Of a DNA stretch of 64,000 bases, positions 25,081-32,261 are shown piece by piece. Under the pieces are notes generated by a model. The model saw only the letters and a list, made by a program, of their open reading frames with translations. It did not search any database and had not been told where the DNA came from. The position numbers were made by a program, and so were the translations under genes. Each line of letters begins with the position of its first letter. The stretch's first letter is position 1. This stretch comes from Neorhizobium sp. UBA3556 (GTDB lineage Bacteria; Pseudomonadota; Alphaproteobacteria; Rhizobiales; Rhizobiaceae): the NCBI GenBank assembly GCA_002376235.1, contig DFNX01000016.1:868001-932000 (forward strand). The letters run 5' to 3'.

Positions 25081-25554
25081 TTGGCATCCTGGATCGAGCA
25101 TTCGCGCAAACCATATGAAGCCCAGCATCGGCTTATCGGCTTGAGCGACATGGAAATACTGGAACTTGTCGGCTCGTTCCGCCTGTGTGGCTTCTGGCGC
25201 TTCAACATTGATAGCGGACATATTTTCGGCACTGCCGAATATTGCCAGATTTTCGGCATCGACCATGTGGACGGGCCGCTCGATCTTGTCCGCCTGAGTG
25301 CGGCCATCCATCCGGATGACCTGACGGGAATGATGGAGACCTTTGAGCGTGCGAGCGCATCACGACTGACCTTCCACAATCTTTACCGCGTAAAAAACGG
25401 CCCCACGACCTTCAAGTTCGTTCGCAGCGTCGGCAAATTCCGCGCGGGAGATAAGGGAGAAGGCGACGTTATCGGCATGACCTACGAGCTTTTCCCGCAG
25501 GCAAGCACGACGATCGGCTTCATTCCCGAAGACGAACTGAACCGTCTCATTTAG
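25081..25554 (+). CDS. Small PAS-domain protein
   Basis: A 157-residue protein with one PAS fold (about 30-140: GFWRFNIDSGHIFGTAEYCQIFGI, IHPDDL, RVKNGPTTFKFVRSVGKFR). It has no output domain. The start is TTG at 25081 with GGAG upstream; ATG at 25150 is the alternative. It lies 34 bases after the LuxR gene on the same strand, so it may be a co-expressed sensory partner. Ligand unknown. Confidence 0.7.
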   Translation: MASWIEHSRKPYEAQHRLIGLSDMEILELVGSFRLCGFWRFNIDSGHIFGTAEYCQIFGIDHVDGPLDLVRLSAAIHPDDLTGMMETFERASASRLTFHNLYRVKNGPTTFKFVRSVGKFRAGDKGEGDVIGMTYELFPQASTTIGFIPEDELNRLI

Positions 25555-25640
25555 AGCATGTCTCCCGAAAGTGCTCATCGGTTTCGGGAGAAAGACATGC
25601 GCAAAAACAAAGAACTAAAGCACGACAAGCGAATCTGAAA
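25553..25640. repeat. Rhizobial intergenic palindromic element, intact copy
   Basis: GCATG-TCTCCCGAAA pairs with TTTCGGGAGA-(AAGA)-CATGC, followed by GCGCAAAAACAAAGAACTAAAG. The hairpin plus A-rich tail resembles a dispersed intergenic element common in rhizobial genomes (recognised from memory). It starts at the PAS stop codon and could also end that transcript. Degenerate relatives lie at about 28553 and 39064. Confidence 0.6.
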
Positions 25641-25654
25641 GATCGTAACGTGCG

Positions 25655-26818
25655 TTAGCGGTCGAGCACCAGTCGGATCTCCACCAGGTTGGAGCGAACC
25701 CGCAGCGTGTAGAAGCCCATCACGGCCAGATGCGTCGGCATGATCCAACCGTCCTCGGCGCCGTTCGAGATGATCGCCGGCTGGATGCGCAGTGCCGCCT
25801 GCATCTGCTTCAGCATATCCGCCCAGAGCGGCGCCAGATTGCGCTCGCGAATGACCTGCGAGAAGTCAGCGCCGGCGGCAGAGAGAATGGCGTAATAGCC
25901 GTAGAGCTGACCGTAGGCGAACCAGAATCGATCGTCCGCCCGCGTATCGAACCAGCCGCCATTATAGTTTTCCGAACGCTCGCGCAGGATGGCCGATGTA
26001 CCGCCGAGATCGTTGGCCACACGGTCGATGAACTGGACGAGATTGTCGGCGCGGCTGTCGAATGTGGCAGAGCAATTGCCCAACTCGACATTGAACTTGT
26101 TCAGGCTGTTGATTGCGGCCCGATAATAGCTCGGGGTCGGCGTCTTGGGGCCAAACGGGCTCAGCCCGAAATACCAGGAATATTCGTCAAACTGCAGATT
26201 ACTGCGTGCATCCTGAAGATTGGAGTTGACGCCCGAAGTCCCCCTCATCCGCGCCAGCGTATCGACAAGCTCGACGGATGTGCGGCGAACGGCCTGGTTC
26301 ACACCACGCTGGAACGATGCCTTGTTGTCGAGAAAAGGCGTGTGGTCCCAGTCTACCCCGAAAAAGCCGAGGCGATAGAGAAGCATGGAAGAAATCCATG
26401 CATTCTGGTTGACGTTCATGTCGGTGAGATCGGCCGATGCGTCCACGATGGCAGAGGTCTGGCATTGCCTCGCAGCCGCGGCGGCCACCCCGGATGCCCC
26501 GGCAGCCTGAGCTTGAGCCTCGACGCCGGGCACTGGCAATTCCTGGCCTGCAGGAATGTTGCGCTCCGTCCATCGATAGCTATCGACGAAATTCGGATCG
26601 AACCCGCGCCAGACCTGCGTTTGCCAGATGAAATAGCCATAGAAGGCGACGAGCAGGCCGAGAACGAGCGCGATCGGCCCCTTTACCATGAGACGGCGCC
26701 CCCGATACCAGCCATGCACAGCCATCAGCGGCCATATCAGCCAGGCGATCAATATCCGGACGCCGCGCCCTATGGCAGCAGCCATGCCTTTGAAGAATCC
26801 GGTGATCTGGTCGCGCAT
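25655..26818 (-). CDS. DUF2333-family protein
   Basis: A 387-residue protein of unknown function with one or two N-terminal membrane segments (about 18-38 and 48-68: GPIALVLGLLVAFYGYFIW), then a large soluble part, presumably periplasmic. Matches to DUF2333 include NQNAWISSMLLYRLGFFGVDWDHTPFLDNKASFQ (given only in part) and the C-terminal DGWIMPTHLAVMGFY. ATG 26818 follows AGGAGGACTAG. The neighbouring 292-residue gene runs the same way 142 bases upstream. Confidence 0.8.
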   Translation of the reverse strand: MRDQITGFFKGMAAAIGRGVRILIAWLIWPLMAVHGWYRGRRLMVKGPIALVLGLLVAFYGYFIWQTQVWRGFDPNFVDSYRWTERNIPAGQELPVPGVEAQAQAAGASGVAAAAARQCQTSAIVDASADLTDMNVNQNAWISSMLLYRLGFFGVDWDHTPFLDNKASFQRGVNQAVRRTSVELVDTLARMRGTSGVNSNLQDARSNLQFDEYSWYFGLSPFGPKTPTPSYYRAAINSLNKFNVELGNCSATFDSRADNLVQFIDRVANDLGGTSAILRERSENYNGGWFDTRADDRFWFAYGQLYGYYAILSAAGADFSQVIRERNLAPLWADMLKQMQAALRIQPAIISNGAEDGWIMPTHLAVMGFYTLRVRSNLVEIRLVLDR

Positions 26819-26960
26819 CTAGTCCTCCTGGAAGCCGATCGGTCACCGCTGACATATGATGCCGATCCGTAGAGTACAACAGGTGCGGTGGGATGGATTG
26901 GAACAATTTGGGCAGAGACAGTGTCACACTCACCCGCCCTGCGTCTCACAGAGGGGTAAG

Positions 26961-27839
26961 TCACGCGCCTTCAAACCGCTTTGCAAAGGCGACGTCCGTC
27001 CTCTGTCGGCTGCGCTCCAGGCGTCCTCCCGGCAACAGTTCATGCCCGAAGCGCCATACCGGCCGGGTTATATGCGGATAGGCATCGGGTGACAGACGGT
27101 GCGCCCCGCGTTCCCGATCGAAGGACAGCAGGACCGAATAGAGATCGAGCAGATTTTCGATATCGAGGCTCAACTTCTGCAAGAGCAGGTTCAGATCGCG
27201 AACACCCGCATTCAATGCGCGCGCAACCGTATCGACCTGACCGACCATTCTCTCGAAATCGAGCCTTCCCGACATCTTTCCAACGCCATCCCTGGCACTG
27301 CCATCCTCTCCGCCCGGTGCTGCGCCTGGTGCATCGATTGACCGAAGCCCTGCCAATCCGGCCAGAGCGTTTTCAGCCGCTGTTCGCTGGCTGGTCGCGG
27401 ACCGACGATGGGCCTCTATCAGCCCTGCCAACCTGTCCGCCCTGCCGAGCATGGTCCGCAATCTCTCGATTCCGCCGTTTCTTACCGCGCGTTGCTCGAT
27501 CCGGCGGCGCATCAGTCTTTTGGAAAAGAAGCCGACAGCAATATCGCTCGCCTGCGGGTTTTCCCGCTGGACGAAGACGGCCCGCTCGTCATCGACGGCA
27601 TCTCCGATCCTCATCACCTGCGAGGCAAGTTTTCCGTAAGAGGATTTTTGCTCTATCAGAAATGCCAGACGCAGCGCGCCGAGTTCTGCGAAAGCCTCGC
27701 TATCGAAAGAAGCCACTATGCTTGCCGGCTTGGGGATTGCCGCCAGCAAGCCTTCTCCCGCCTCAAGCACCGCCTTCAGACCAGCATCGATCTCGACGAC
27801 CGTATCCTCGAAACGAGGGGAAATATCCGCTTTCACCAT
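26961..27839 (-). CDS. Hypothetical protein (292 aa)
   Basis: I do not recognise the family. It starts MVKADISPRFEDTVVEID; it has no signal peptide or membrane helix, is predicted largely alpha-helical, and has a long central Arg/Ala-rich part. The C-terminal region (DLNLLLQKLSLDIENLLDLYSVLL) could be a coiled coil. ATG 27839 follows GGAGG; an in-frame start at 27884 is weaker. It runs with the DUF2333 gene, suggesting a two-gene unit. Confidence 0.65.
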   Translation of the reverse strand: MVKADISPRFEDTVVEIDAGLKAVLEAGEGLLAAIPKPASIVASFDSEAFAELGALRLAFLIEQKSSYGKLASQVMRIGDAVDDERAVFVQRENPQASDIAVGFFSKRLMRRRIEQRAVRNGGIERLRTMLGRADRLAGLIEAHRRSATSQRTAAENALAGLAGLRSIDAPGAAPGGEDGSARDGVGKMSGRLDFERMVGQVDTVARALNAGVRDLNLLLQKLSLDIENLLDLYSVLLSFDRERGAHRLSPDAYPHITRPVWRFGHELLPGGRLERSRQRTDVAFAKRFEGA

Positions 27840-27960
27840 AGTCCCTACCTCCATGCCGGAGATAGAAATAGGGCCGCTGCGCATTTTGACGACAGCGGCC
27901 CTGCAATAATAACTAGGTGATAAAAAGGGTAATGATTAGGTAATGAAAAGGTCTGTTTGG

Positions 27961-27989
27961 AAAAACGGAAAGCTCAGAGACCGAGCTTT
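27961..27989 (-). terminator. Terminator overlapping the pseudoazurin stop
   Basis: On the minus strand AAAGCTC-(7)-GAGCTTT, whose loop holds part of the stop codon, is followed by CCGTTTTTCC. A compact intrinsic terminator. Confidence 0.6.
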
Positions 27990-28423
27990 GCAATCTCGGC
28001 TTCAAGGCGTTCCTTTGCCTTCTTCGGCATCTTGGCAGCCTTGACCGCGTCGATGTTGGACGGCGCGTCACCGACGACGACGAGGGCAACCATGCCCATG
28101 CCGAAATGCGGCGTGCACTTGAAGACATAGGCGCCCGGTTGATCGACGGTCACGACGAGATCCTGGCTGATCTTGCCCTTCATCGCGGCGACACCTTCAG
28201 GAACCAGACCCGGCATGGAAGCGGCATCGTGCCCCTTGTCGACGGAGATGAACTTGATCGTATCTCCGGGCGTCGCCTTCACGGCTGCCGGTTCGAAGAC
28301 CATCGGCTGACCGTCAGAGCCCTTATTGAGCATCTTGATCTCGATTTCGGCGGAAAGTGCCGGCAAGGCCAGCAGAACCGCGCCAGCAGCCAGCGTGGCG
28401 GTCTTCAGTATCGTTCTGAACAT
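27974..28423 (-). CDS. Pseudoazurin (blue copper protein)
   Basis: A 149-residue periplasmic electron carrier, classically donor to copper nitrite reductase or nitrous oxide reductase. Signal peptide about 1-25 (LAAGAVLLALPALSAE). Type 1 copper ligands: His in DKGHDAASM, then Cys, His and Met in FKCTPHFGMGMVAL. The C-terminal Lys-rich helix (AAKMPKKAKERLEAE) is typical. ATG 28423 follows GGAGAATTTG. An FNR/NnrR-type box 70 bases upstream predicts oxygen- or nitric-oxide-controlled expression. No denitrification gene is next to it. Confidence 0.93.
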   Translation of the reverse strand: MFRTILKTATLAAGAVLLALPALSAEIEIKMLNKGSDGQPMVFEPAAVKATPGDTIKFISVDKGHDAASMPGLVPEGVAAMKGKISQDLVVTVDQPGAYVFKCTPHFGMGMVALVVVGDAPSNIDAVKAAKMPKKAKERLEAEIAKLGL

Positions 28424-28493
28424 CAAATTCTCCTGCGAAGGTTCGCGGCACCACCGCGATGTCTGCGTTTTACCGCTGCAGGACTTTGGCGCT

Positions 28494-28507
28494 TTGACAT
28501 TGGTCAA
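28494..28507. promoter_or_regulatory. FNR/NnrR-type box upstream of pseudoazurin
   Basis: TTGAC-ATTG-GTCAA is a perfect 5-4-5 inverted repeat of the CRP/FNR family type (TTGAT-N4-ATCAA and variants). It lies 71-84 bases upstream of the pseudoazurin ATG, a fitting distance for activation under low oxygen or nitrogen oxides. Confidence 0.65.
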
Positions 28508-28552
28508 TAGAACGCCGGCTCCCCGTTTTTTTAGGGGGAAACCGCAGTAACC

Positions 28553-28640
28553 TTCCAGGATGTCTTTCGAAGCGGGTCACCGACCTCGGAATGAAGATGC
28601 GCACAAAAATGAAGAACTGAAGCGGTAGACCTGAATTTGA
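28553..28640. repeat. Degenerate copy of the rhizobial palindromic element
   Basis: GGATGTCTTTCGAAGC, CGACCTCGGAATGAAGATGCGC and ACAAAAATGAAGAACTGAAG follow the order of the intact element at 25553, with mismatches in the stem. It fills most of the gap between the tdk end and the pseudoazurin promoter. Confidence 0.45.
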
Positions 28641-28656
28641 GAGAATGCCGCCCGCC

Positions 28657-29238
28657 TTAGTCGCAGCGCATCTCTTCTGCCCAATGCCGCCGGCAAAGCG
28701 ATACGTATTTGTCGTTGCCGCCGACTTCGACCTGCGCACCTTCGCGGATCACCGCGCCGCTCTCGTCCACCCTCACGACCATGGTGGCCTTGCGGCCGCA
28801 ATGGCAGATGGTCCTGACTTCCCGCAATTCATCGGCGATCGCCAGAAGCTCATAGGAACCGGGAAACAGCTTGCCCTGGAAATCCGTACGCAGGCCGTAA
28901 GCCATCACGGGAATACCGACCCGGTCGGAAACCCGGGCCAATTGCCACACCTGTTCCGCTGACAGAAACTGCGCTTCATCGATGAAGACGCAGGCGATCG
29001 GCTCCTGCGCATGCATGTCGGCGATTGCGGCAAAAAGATCGTCATCCGAACCGAACGGGATGGCATCCGAAGAAAGTCCGATCCGCGATGCAACCTTGCC
29101 CTTGCCCGCCCGCTCATCCAGCGCAGCAATGAAGATCACCGTGCGCATCCCGCGTTCCCGATAGTTGTAGGAGGCCTGCAAGAGCATTGTCGACTTGCCG
29201 GCATTCATCGTCGCGTAATGGAAATAGAGCTTGGCCAT
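28657..29238 (-). CDS. tdk: Thymidine kinase
   Basis: Phosphorylates thymidine in pyrimidine salvage. It is 193 residues, the bacterial type II length. P-loop MNAGKSTMLL (about 11-20), FIDEAQFL (Walker B), the lasso zinc site ICHCGRKA with LCRRHW, and GGNDKYVSLC binding the base. ATG 29238 is chosen since homologues begin MAKLYF; GGAGGG is 16 bases upstream. It follows pit on the same strand after 84 bases. Confidence 0.95.
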   Translation of the reverse strand: MAKLYFHYATMNAGKSTMLLQASYNYRERGMRTVIFIAALDERAGKGKVASRIGLSSDAIPFGSDDDLFAAIADMHAQEPIACVFIDEAQFLSAEQVWQLARVSDRVGIPVMAYGLRTDFQGKLFPGSYELLAIADELREVRTICHCGRKATMVVRVDESGAVIREGAQVEVGGNDKYVSLCRRHWAEEMRCD

Positions 29239-29322
29239 GACTGGCGTTTTCTTACCCTCCGGCGGCGAGCGGAAGACAGGCCGCCGGATAACCACAGATT
29301 TTTGCTGACGGTTCGCGGCCGT

Positions 29323-30327
29323 TCAACCGAACAGAGCCACGACCTGATAGGTCAGATAGGAGATCAGCGCCGCAGCCGGCATGGTCACGACCCAGGCAAT
29401 GACGATATTGCCCGCAAGCCCCCAACGCACTGCCGAAACGCGCCGCGCGGCCCCGACGCCGATAATCGCACCGGTAATCGTATGCGTGGTCGAAACCGGA
29501 ATTCCGAGCCACGTCGCACCAAACAGCGTCAGCGCCCCGCCGGTCTCGGCACAAAACCCCTGCATCGGGTTCAGCCGGGTGATCTTCGATCCCATCGTAT
29601 GGACGATCCGCCAGCCGCCGAACAGCGTGCCGAGCGCCATGGCCGACTGGCAGGTGATGACCACCCAGAAGGGCACGTAGAATTCCGACCCCAAATAGCC
29701 CTGGCTGAACAGAAGCACGGCTATGATGCCCATCGTCTTCTGCGCATCATTGCCGCCGTGGCCCAGCGAATAGAGCGAAGCGGAAACAAACTGCATGATG
29801 CGGAAGGTACGGTCGACGGCAAAAGGTGTCTGGCGCACGAAGATCCAGGAGACGGCAAGCACCAGAACAAGCGCCAGAAAGAAACCGATTGCAGGCGACA
29901 TGAAGATCGCGCCTGCCGTCTTCAGAAAACCGCCCCAGACGATCGAGGAAACGCCCACCTTTGCAAGCCCGGCCCCGATCAATCCTCCGACCAATGCATG
30001 CGATGAACTGGAGGGAATGCCGAAGATCCAGGTGACGATATTCCAGATGATCGCCCCCATCAGCGCGGCAAAAATCACTGCGGGCGAAACGATGCCCGGA
30101 TCGATGATGCCGGTACCGAGGGTTTCGGCCACATGCAGCCCGAAGAACATGAAGGCGATGAAATTGAAAAAGGCGGCCCAGGCCACCGCATATTGCGGTT
30201 TAAGCACCCGCGTCGAGACGATCGTCGCGATCGAGTTTGCCGCATCATGCAGGCCGTTGAGAAAATCGAAAAACAGCGCAATGCCGATTAGTCCGACCAG
30301 CAGCGGAAAGGCGAGTGTCAGGTCCAT
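29323..30327 (-). CDS. pit: Low-affinity inorganic phosphate transporter Pit
   Basis: A 334-residue inner-membrane phosphate:H+ symporter with about ten helices. The two inverted signatures are DFLNGLHDAANSIATIVSTR near the N-terminus and GGNDAQKTMGI in the second half; GIPVSTTHTITGAIIGVG closes the pore region. Its ATG shares one base with the DUF47 stop (TGATG). In S. meliloti the equivalent orfA-pit operon is repressed by PhoB when phosphate is low, and a Pho box lies upstream here too. Confidence 0.95.
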   Translation of the reverse strand: MDLTLAFPLLVGLIGIALFFDFLNGLHDAANSIATIVSTRVLKPQYAVAWAAFFNFIAFMFFGLHVAETLGTGIIDPGIVSPAVIFAALMGAIIWNIVTWIFGIPSSSSHALVGGLIGAGLAKVGVSSIVWGGFLKTAGAIFMSPAIGFFLALVLVLAVSWIFVRQTPFAVDRTFRIMQFVSASLYSLGHGGNDAQKTMGIIAVLLFSQGYLGSEFYVPFWVVITCQSAMALGTLFGGWRIVHTMGSKITRLNPMQGFCAETGGALTLFGATWLGIPVSTTHTITGAIIGVGAARRVSAVRWGLAGNIVIAWVVTMPAAALISYLTYQVVALFG

Positions 30328-30971
30328 CAGACGTTCTCGATCACGATGCCGCTGATCTCGTTGGCAACATCCTCGAAGCGGTCGACGACCTTTTCCAGTT
30401 CGCCATAGATCTTGCTGCCGATCATATAGGCCATGGCATCGCCGGAAGTGCCGTGCCGCATGAAGAGATCCTTGAGACCCTGATCGTGCAAATCGTCGGA
30501 CCGGCCCTCGACACGCATCACCTCTTCCGCAATAGCGCTGAGGCGCTGCGCATTGGCGCCGAGCTTGTCGAGCAGCGGAATGGCTTCCGCAACGAGATGC
30601 GCCGCCTTGACGACCTCTTCGCCCATCTGTCGCATCAGCGGATCGAAATTCGACTGTTCGAACAGGCGAATGGTTTTCACCGTCTTGTGCATCATGTCGA
30701 TCGCATCATCCATCGACTGGATCAGATCCTTGATGTCACCGCGATCGAAAGGCGTGATGAAACTGCGGCGCACGGCAAGCAGGACGTCACGGGTAATGTC
30801 GTCCGCCCGATCCTCGAGTGTGACGATGCGCTCGCAATTGGCATCGACATCCTTGCCATTCAGAAGCTCGCCCAGCGCTTCGGCCGCCTCGACGACGGTC
30901 CGTGAATGTTCGGAAAACATGTCGAAGAACTTGTCTTCGCGCGGCATCAACTTCCTGAAAATACTCATCAT
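30327..30971 (-). CDS. DUF47/PhoU-like Pit accessory protein
   Basis: A 214-residue helical-bundle protein (FRKLMPREDKFFDMF, MDDAIDMMHKTVKTIRLFE, DRFEDVANEISGIVIENV) of the DUF47 family, called orfA in the S. meliloti orfA-pit operon. It is thought to support or restrain Pit. Start is ATG 30971 or the next ATG at 30968; AAGGA precedes both. It is first in the operon, 35 bases from a Pho box. Confidence 0.92.
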   Translation of the reverse strand: MMSIFRKLMPREDKFFDMFSEHSRTVVEAAEALGELLNGKDVDANCERIVTLEDRADDITRDVLLAVRRSFITPFDRGDIKDLIQSMDDAIDMMHKTVKTIRLFEQSNFDPLMRQMGEEVVKAAHLVAEAIPLLDKLGANAQRLSAIAEEVMRVEGRSDDLHDQGLKDLFMRHGTSGDAMAYMIGSKIYGELEKVVDRFEDVANEISGIVIENV

Positions 30972-31005
30972 AACAATAATCCTTGCTGCGGCGCCAACTT
31001 CAGGC

Positions 31006-31023
31006 CCGTCACAAAACTGTCAT
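31006..31023. promoter_or_regulatory. Pho box of the DUF47-pit operon
   Basis: CCGTCAC-AAAA-CTGTCAT is two 7-base half-sites with a 4-base spacer, close to the consensus CTGTCAT-N4-CTGTCAT; a weaker third unit (GCCATCA) follows at the same 11-base spacing. The site lies 35 bases upstream of the DUF47 start and 53 bases before the divergent Nudix gene. Confidence 0.75.
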
Positions 31024-31075
31024 AAATGCCATCAGACCGCTGGAATCAACCGCAAAAATCGGCATGTAAACGGGT

Positions 31076-31603
31076 ATGAAACCTGCCACGAAAGACAAGA
31101 AGCCTCAGGCCGCCGCACTGCGCACGAAGCCGCGCACGCTGTTACAGCAGCTTGCGCAGATGCCGGAGAAGCTTTTCAACGACGAATTTCGCCAGCAATA
31201 CGGCGCTCTCTGCTTTCGCCGACATCCCGATGACGACGCCTTGCAGATCCTCCTTGTGACCTCTCGCGACAGCGGTCGCTGGATCATTCCCAAGGGCTGG
31301 CCGATGAAGAAAAAACAGCCGCACGAAGCAGCCGAAATCGAAGCATTGCAGGAAGCGGGCGTGCGAGGCCGTGCGAAAAAGAAGCCGATTGGCCGCTACA
31401 CCTATCTCAAATGGCTGGACAATGGCGATGTTGCCCCCTGTATCGTCGATGTCTTTCAGGTCGAGGTGACGGAGATCGAAAAGAACTTCAAGGAGCGCGG
31501 TCAGCGCGAACTCGCCTGGCTCTCACCGGAAGAAGCCGCATACCGCGTCCGCGAAGTCGAACTCAAATCGCTGATCATCGATTTCAGGCCGAAGAAGAAA
31601 TAG
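31076..31603 (+). CDS. NUDIX-family hydrolase with altered Nudix box
   Basis: A 175-residue Nudix-fold protein close to the diphosphoinositol/dinucleoside polyphosphate hydrolase group by its PKGWPMKKKQPHEAAEIEA and QEAGVRG segments. Against GX5EX7REUXEEXGU the box reads Gly intact, first Glu replaced by Lys, Arg by Ile, and the EE pair by Gln-Glu. Activity may thus be lowered or changed. It diverges from DUF47-pit across the Pho box, which hints at a phosphate-related role. Its end overlaps the facing ATPase gene by 20 bases. Confidence 0.8.
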   Translation: MKPATKDKKPQAAALRTKPRTLLQQLAQMPEKLFNDEFRQQYGALCFRRHPDDDALQILLVTSRDSGRWIIPKGWPMKKKQPHEAAEIEALQEAGVRGRAKKKPIGRYTYLKWLDNGDVAPCIVDVFQVEVTEIEKNFKERGQRELAWLSPEEAAYRVREVELKSLIIDFRPKKK

Positions 31604-32138
31604 CCTCTGCCGAGCCGAGAGTACTCAAAACGAAATCCGCACGCTCGGCAACGGAAACCTTCGGCAGGACGATCACCTGATAACCGAGCGCCGGATAGGC
31701 CGCGACAAGCCTTTCATATTCCGCGACGGCATCACTGAGCGAATGGCGTCGCTCGGCATCCCCCTCGTAGATGTCCGGCCACGGCGGCGTCATGAACACG
31801 GTTCGACAATAGGGATGATCCACGCTCACGCGTCGCGCCACCGTCTCTCCGGTGGCAAGCTCCAGAGCGACCGCTGCGTCGATCAGGCCGCGATCGAAAA
31901 ACGTCCACGCGTCATTCATTGCAGCAGCCTGCCTGTCCGCAATCGCCATCTCGATTGCCAGCCGCGCGAAGGCTGCCAGATCAACCCAGGGCACTGCCTT
32001 CCCCTCGCCCACCAGCTCTTGGCTGACGATACGCCTTCCGGGCTCTTCCACCGTTGCAAAACCACGAGCGCCGAGTTCCGCCAAAAGCGTCGACTTGCCT
32101 CCGCCGGAACATCCGGAAATCACTACGAACCGGTTCAT
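31584..32138 (-). CDS. AAA-type P-loop ATPase (nucleotide kinase-like)
   Basis: A 184-residue protein with P-loop SGCSGGGKSTLL at residues 8-19, EEPGRRIV, FFDRGLIDAAV (Walker B-like) and the C-terminal YERLVAAYPALGYQVIVLPKVSV. It belongs to the small AAA_28-type predicted ATPase group, unknown function. ATG 32138 follows GAGGGACGAA. The last 20 bases overlap the end of the Nudix gene on the other strand. Confidence 0.75.
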   Translation of the reverse strand: MNRFVVISGCSGGGKSTLLAELGARGFATVEEPGRRIVSQELVGEGKAVPWVDLAAFARLAIEMAIADRQAAAMNDAWTFFDRGLIDAAVALELATGETVARRVSVDHPYCRTVFMTPPWPDIYEGDAERRHSLSDAVAEYERLVAAYPALGYQVIVLPKVSVAERADFVLSTLGSAEAISSSA

Positions 32139-32261
32139 TTCGTCCCTCTTCACATGTTGCCGCGCCAGCAAATGCTGGTTAGCATATTTCCAATGCAGAA
32201 AGCCCTGAGCTTTCAGCTTCGGCTCCTGCGAACGACACCCCAATCTCTCCGGGAAAATGCA

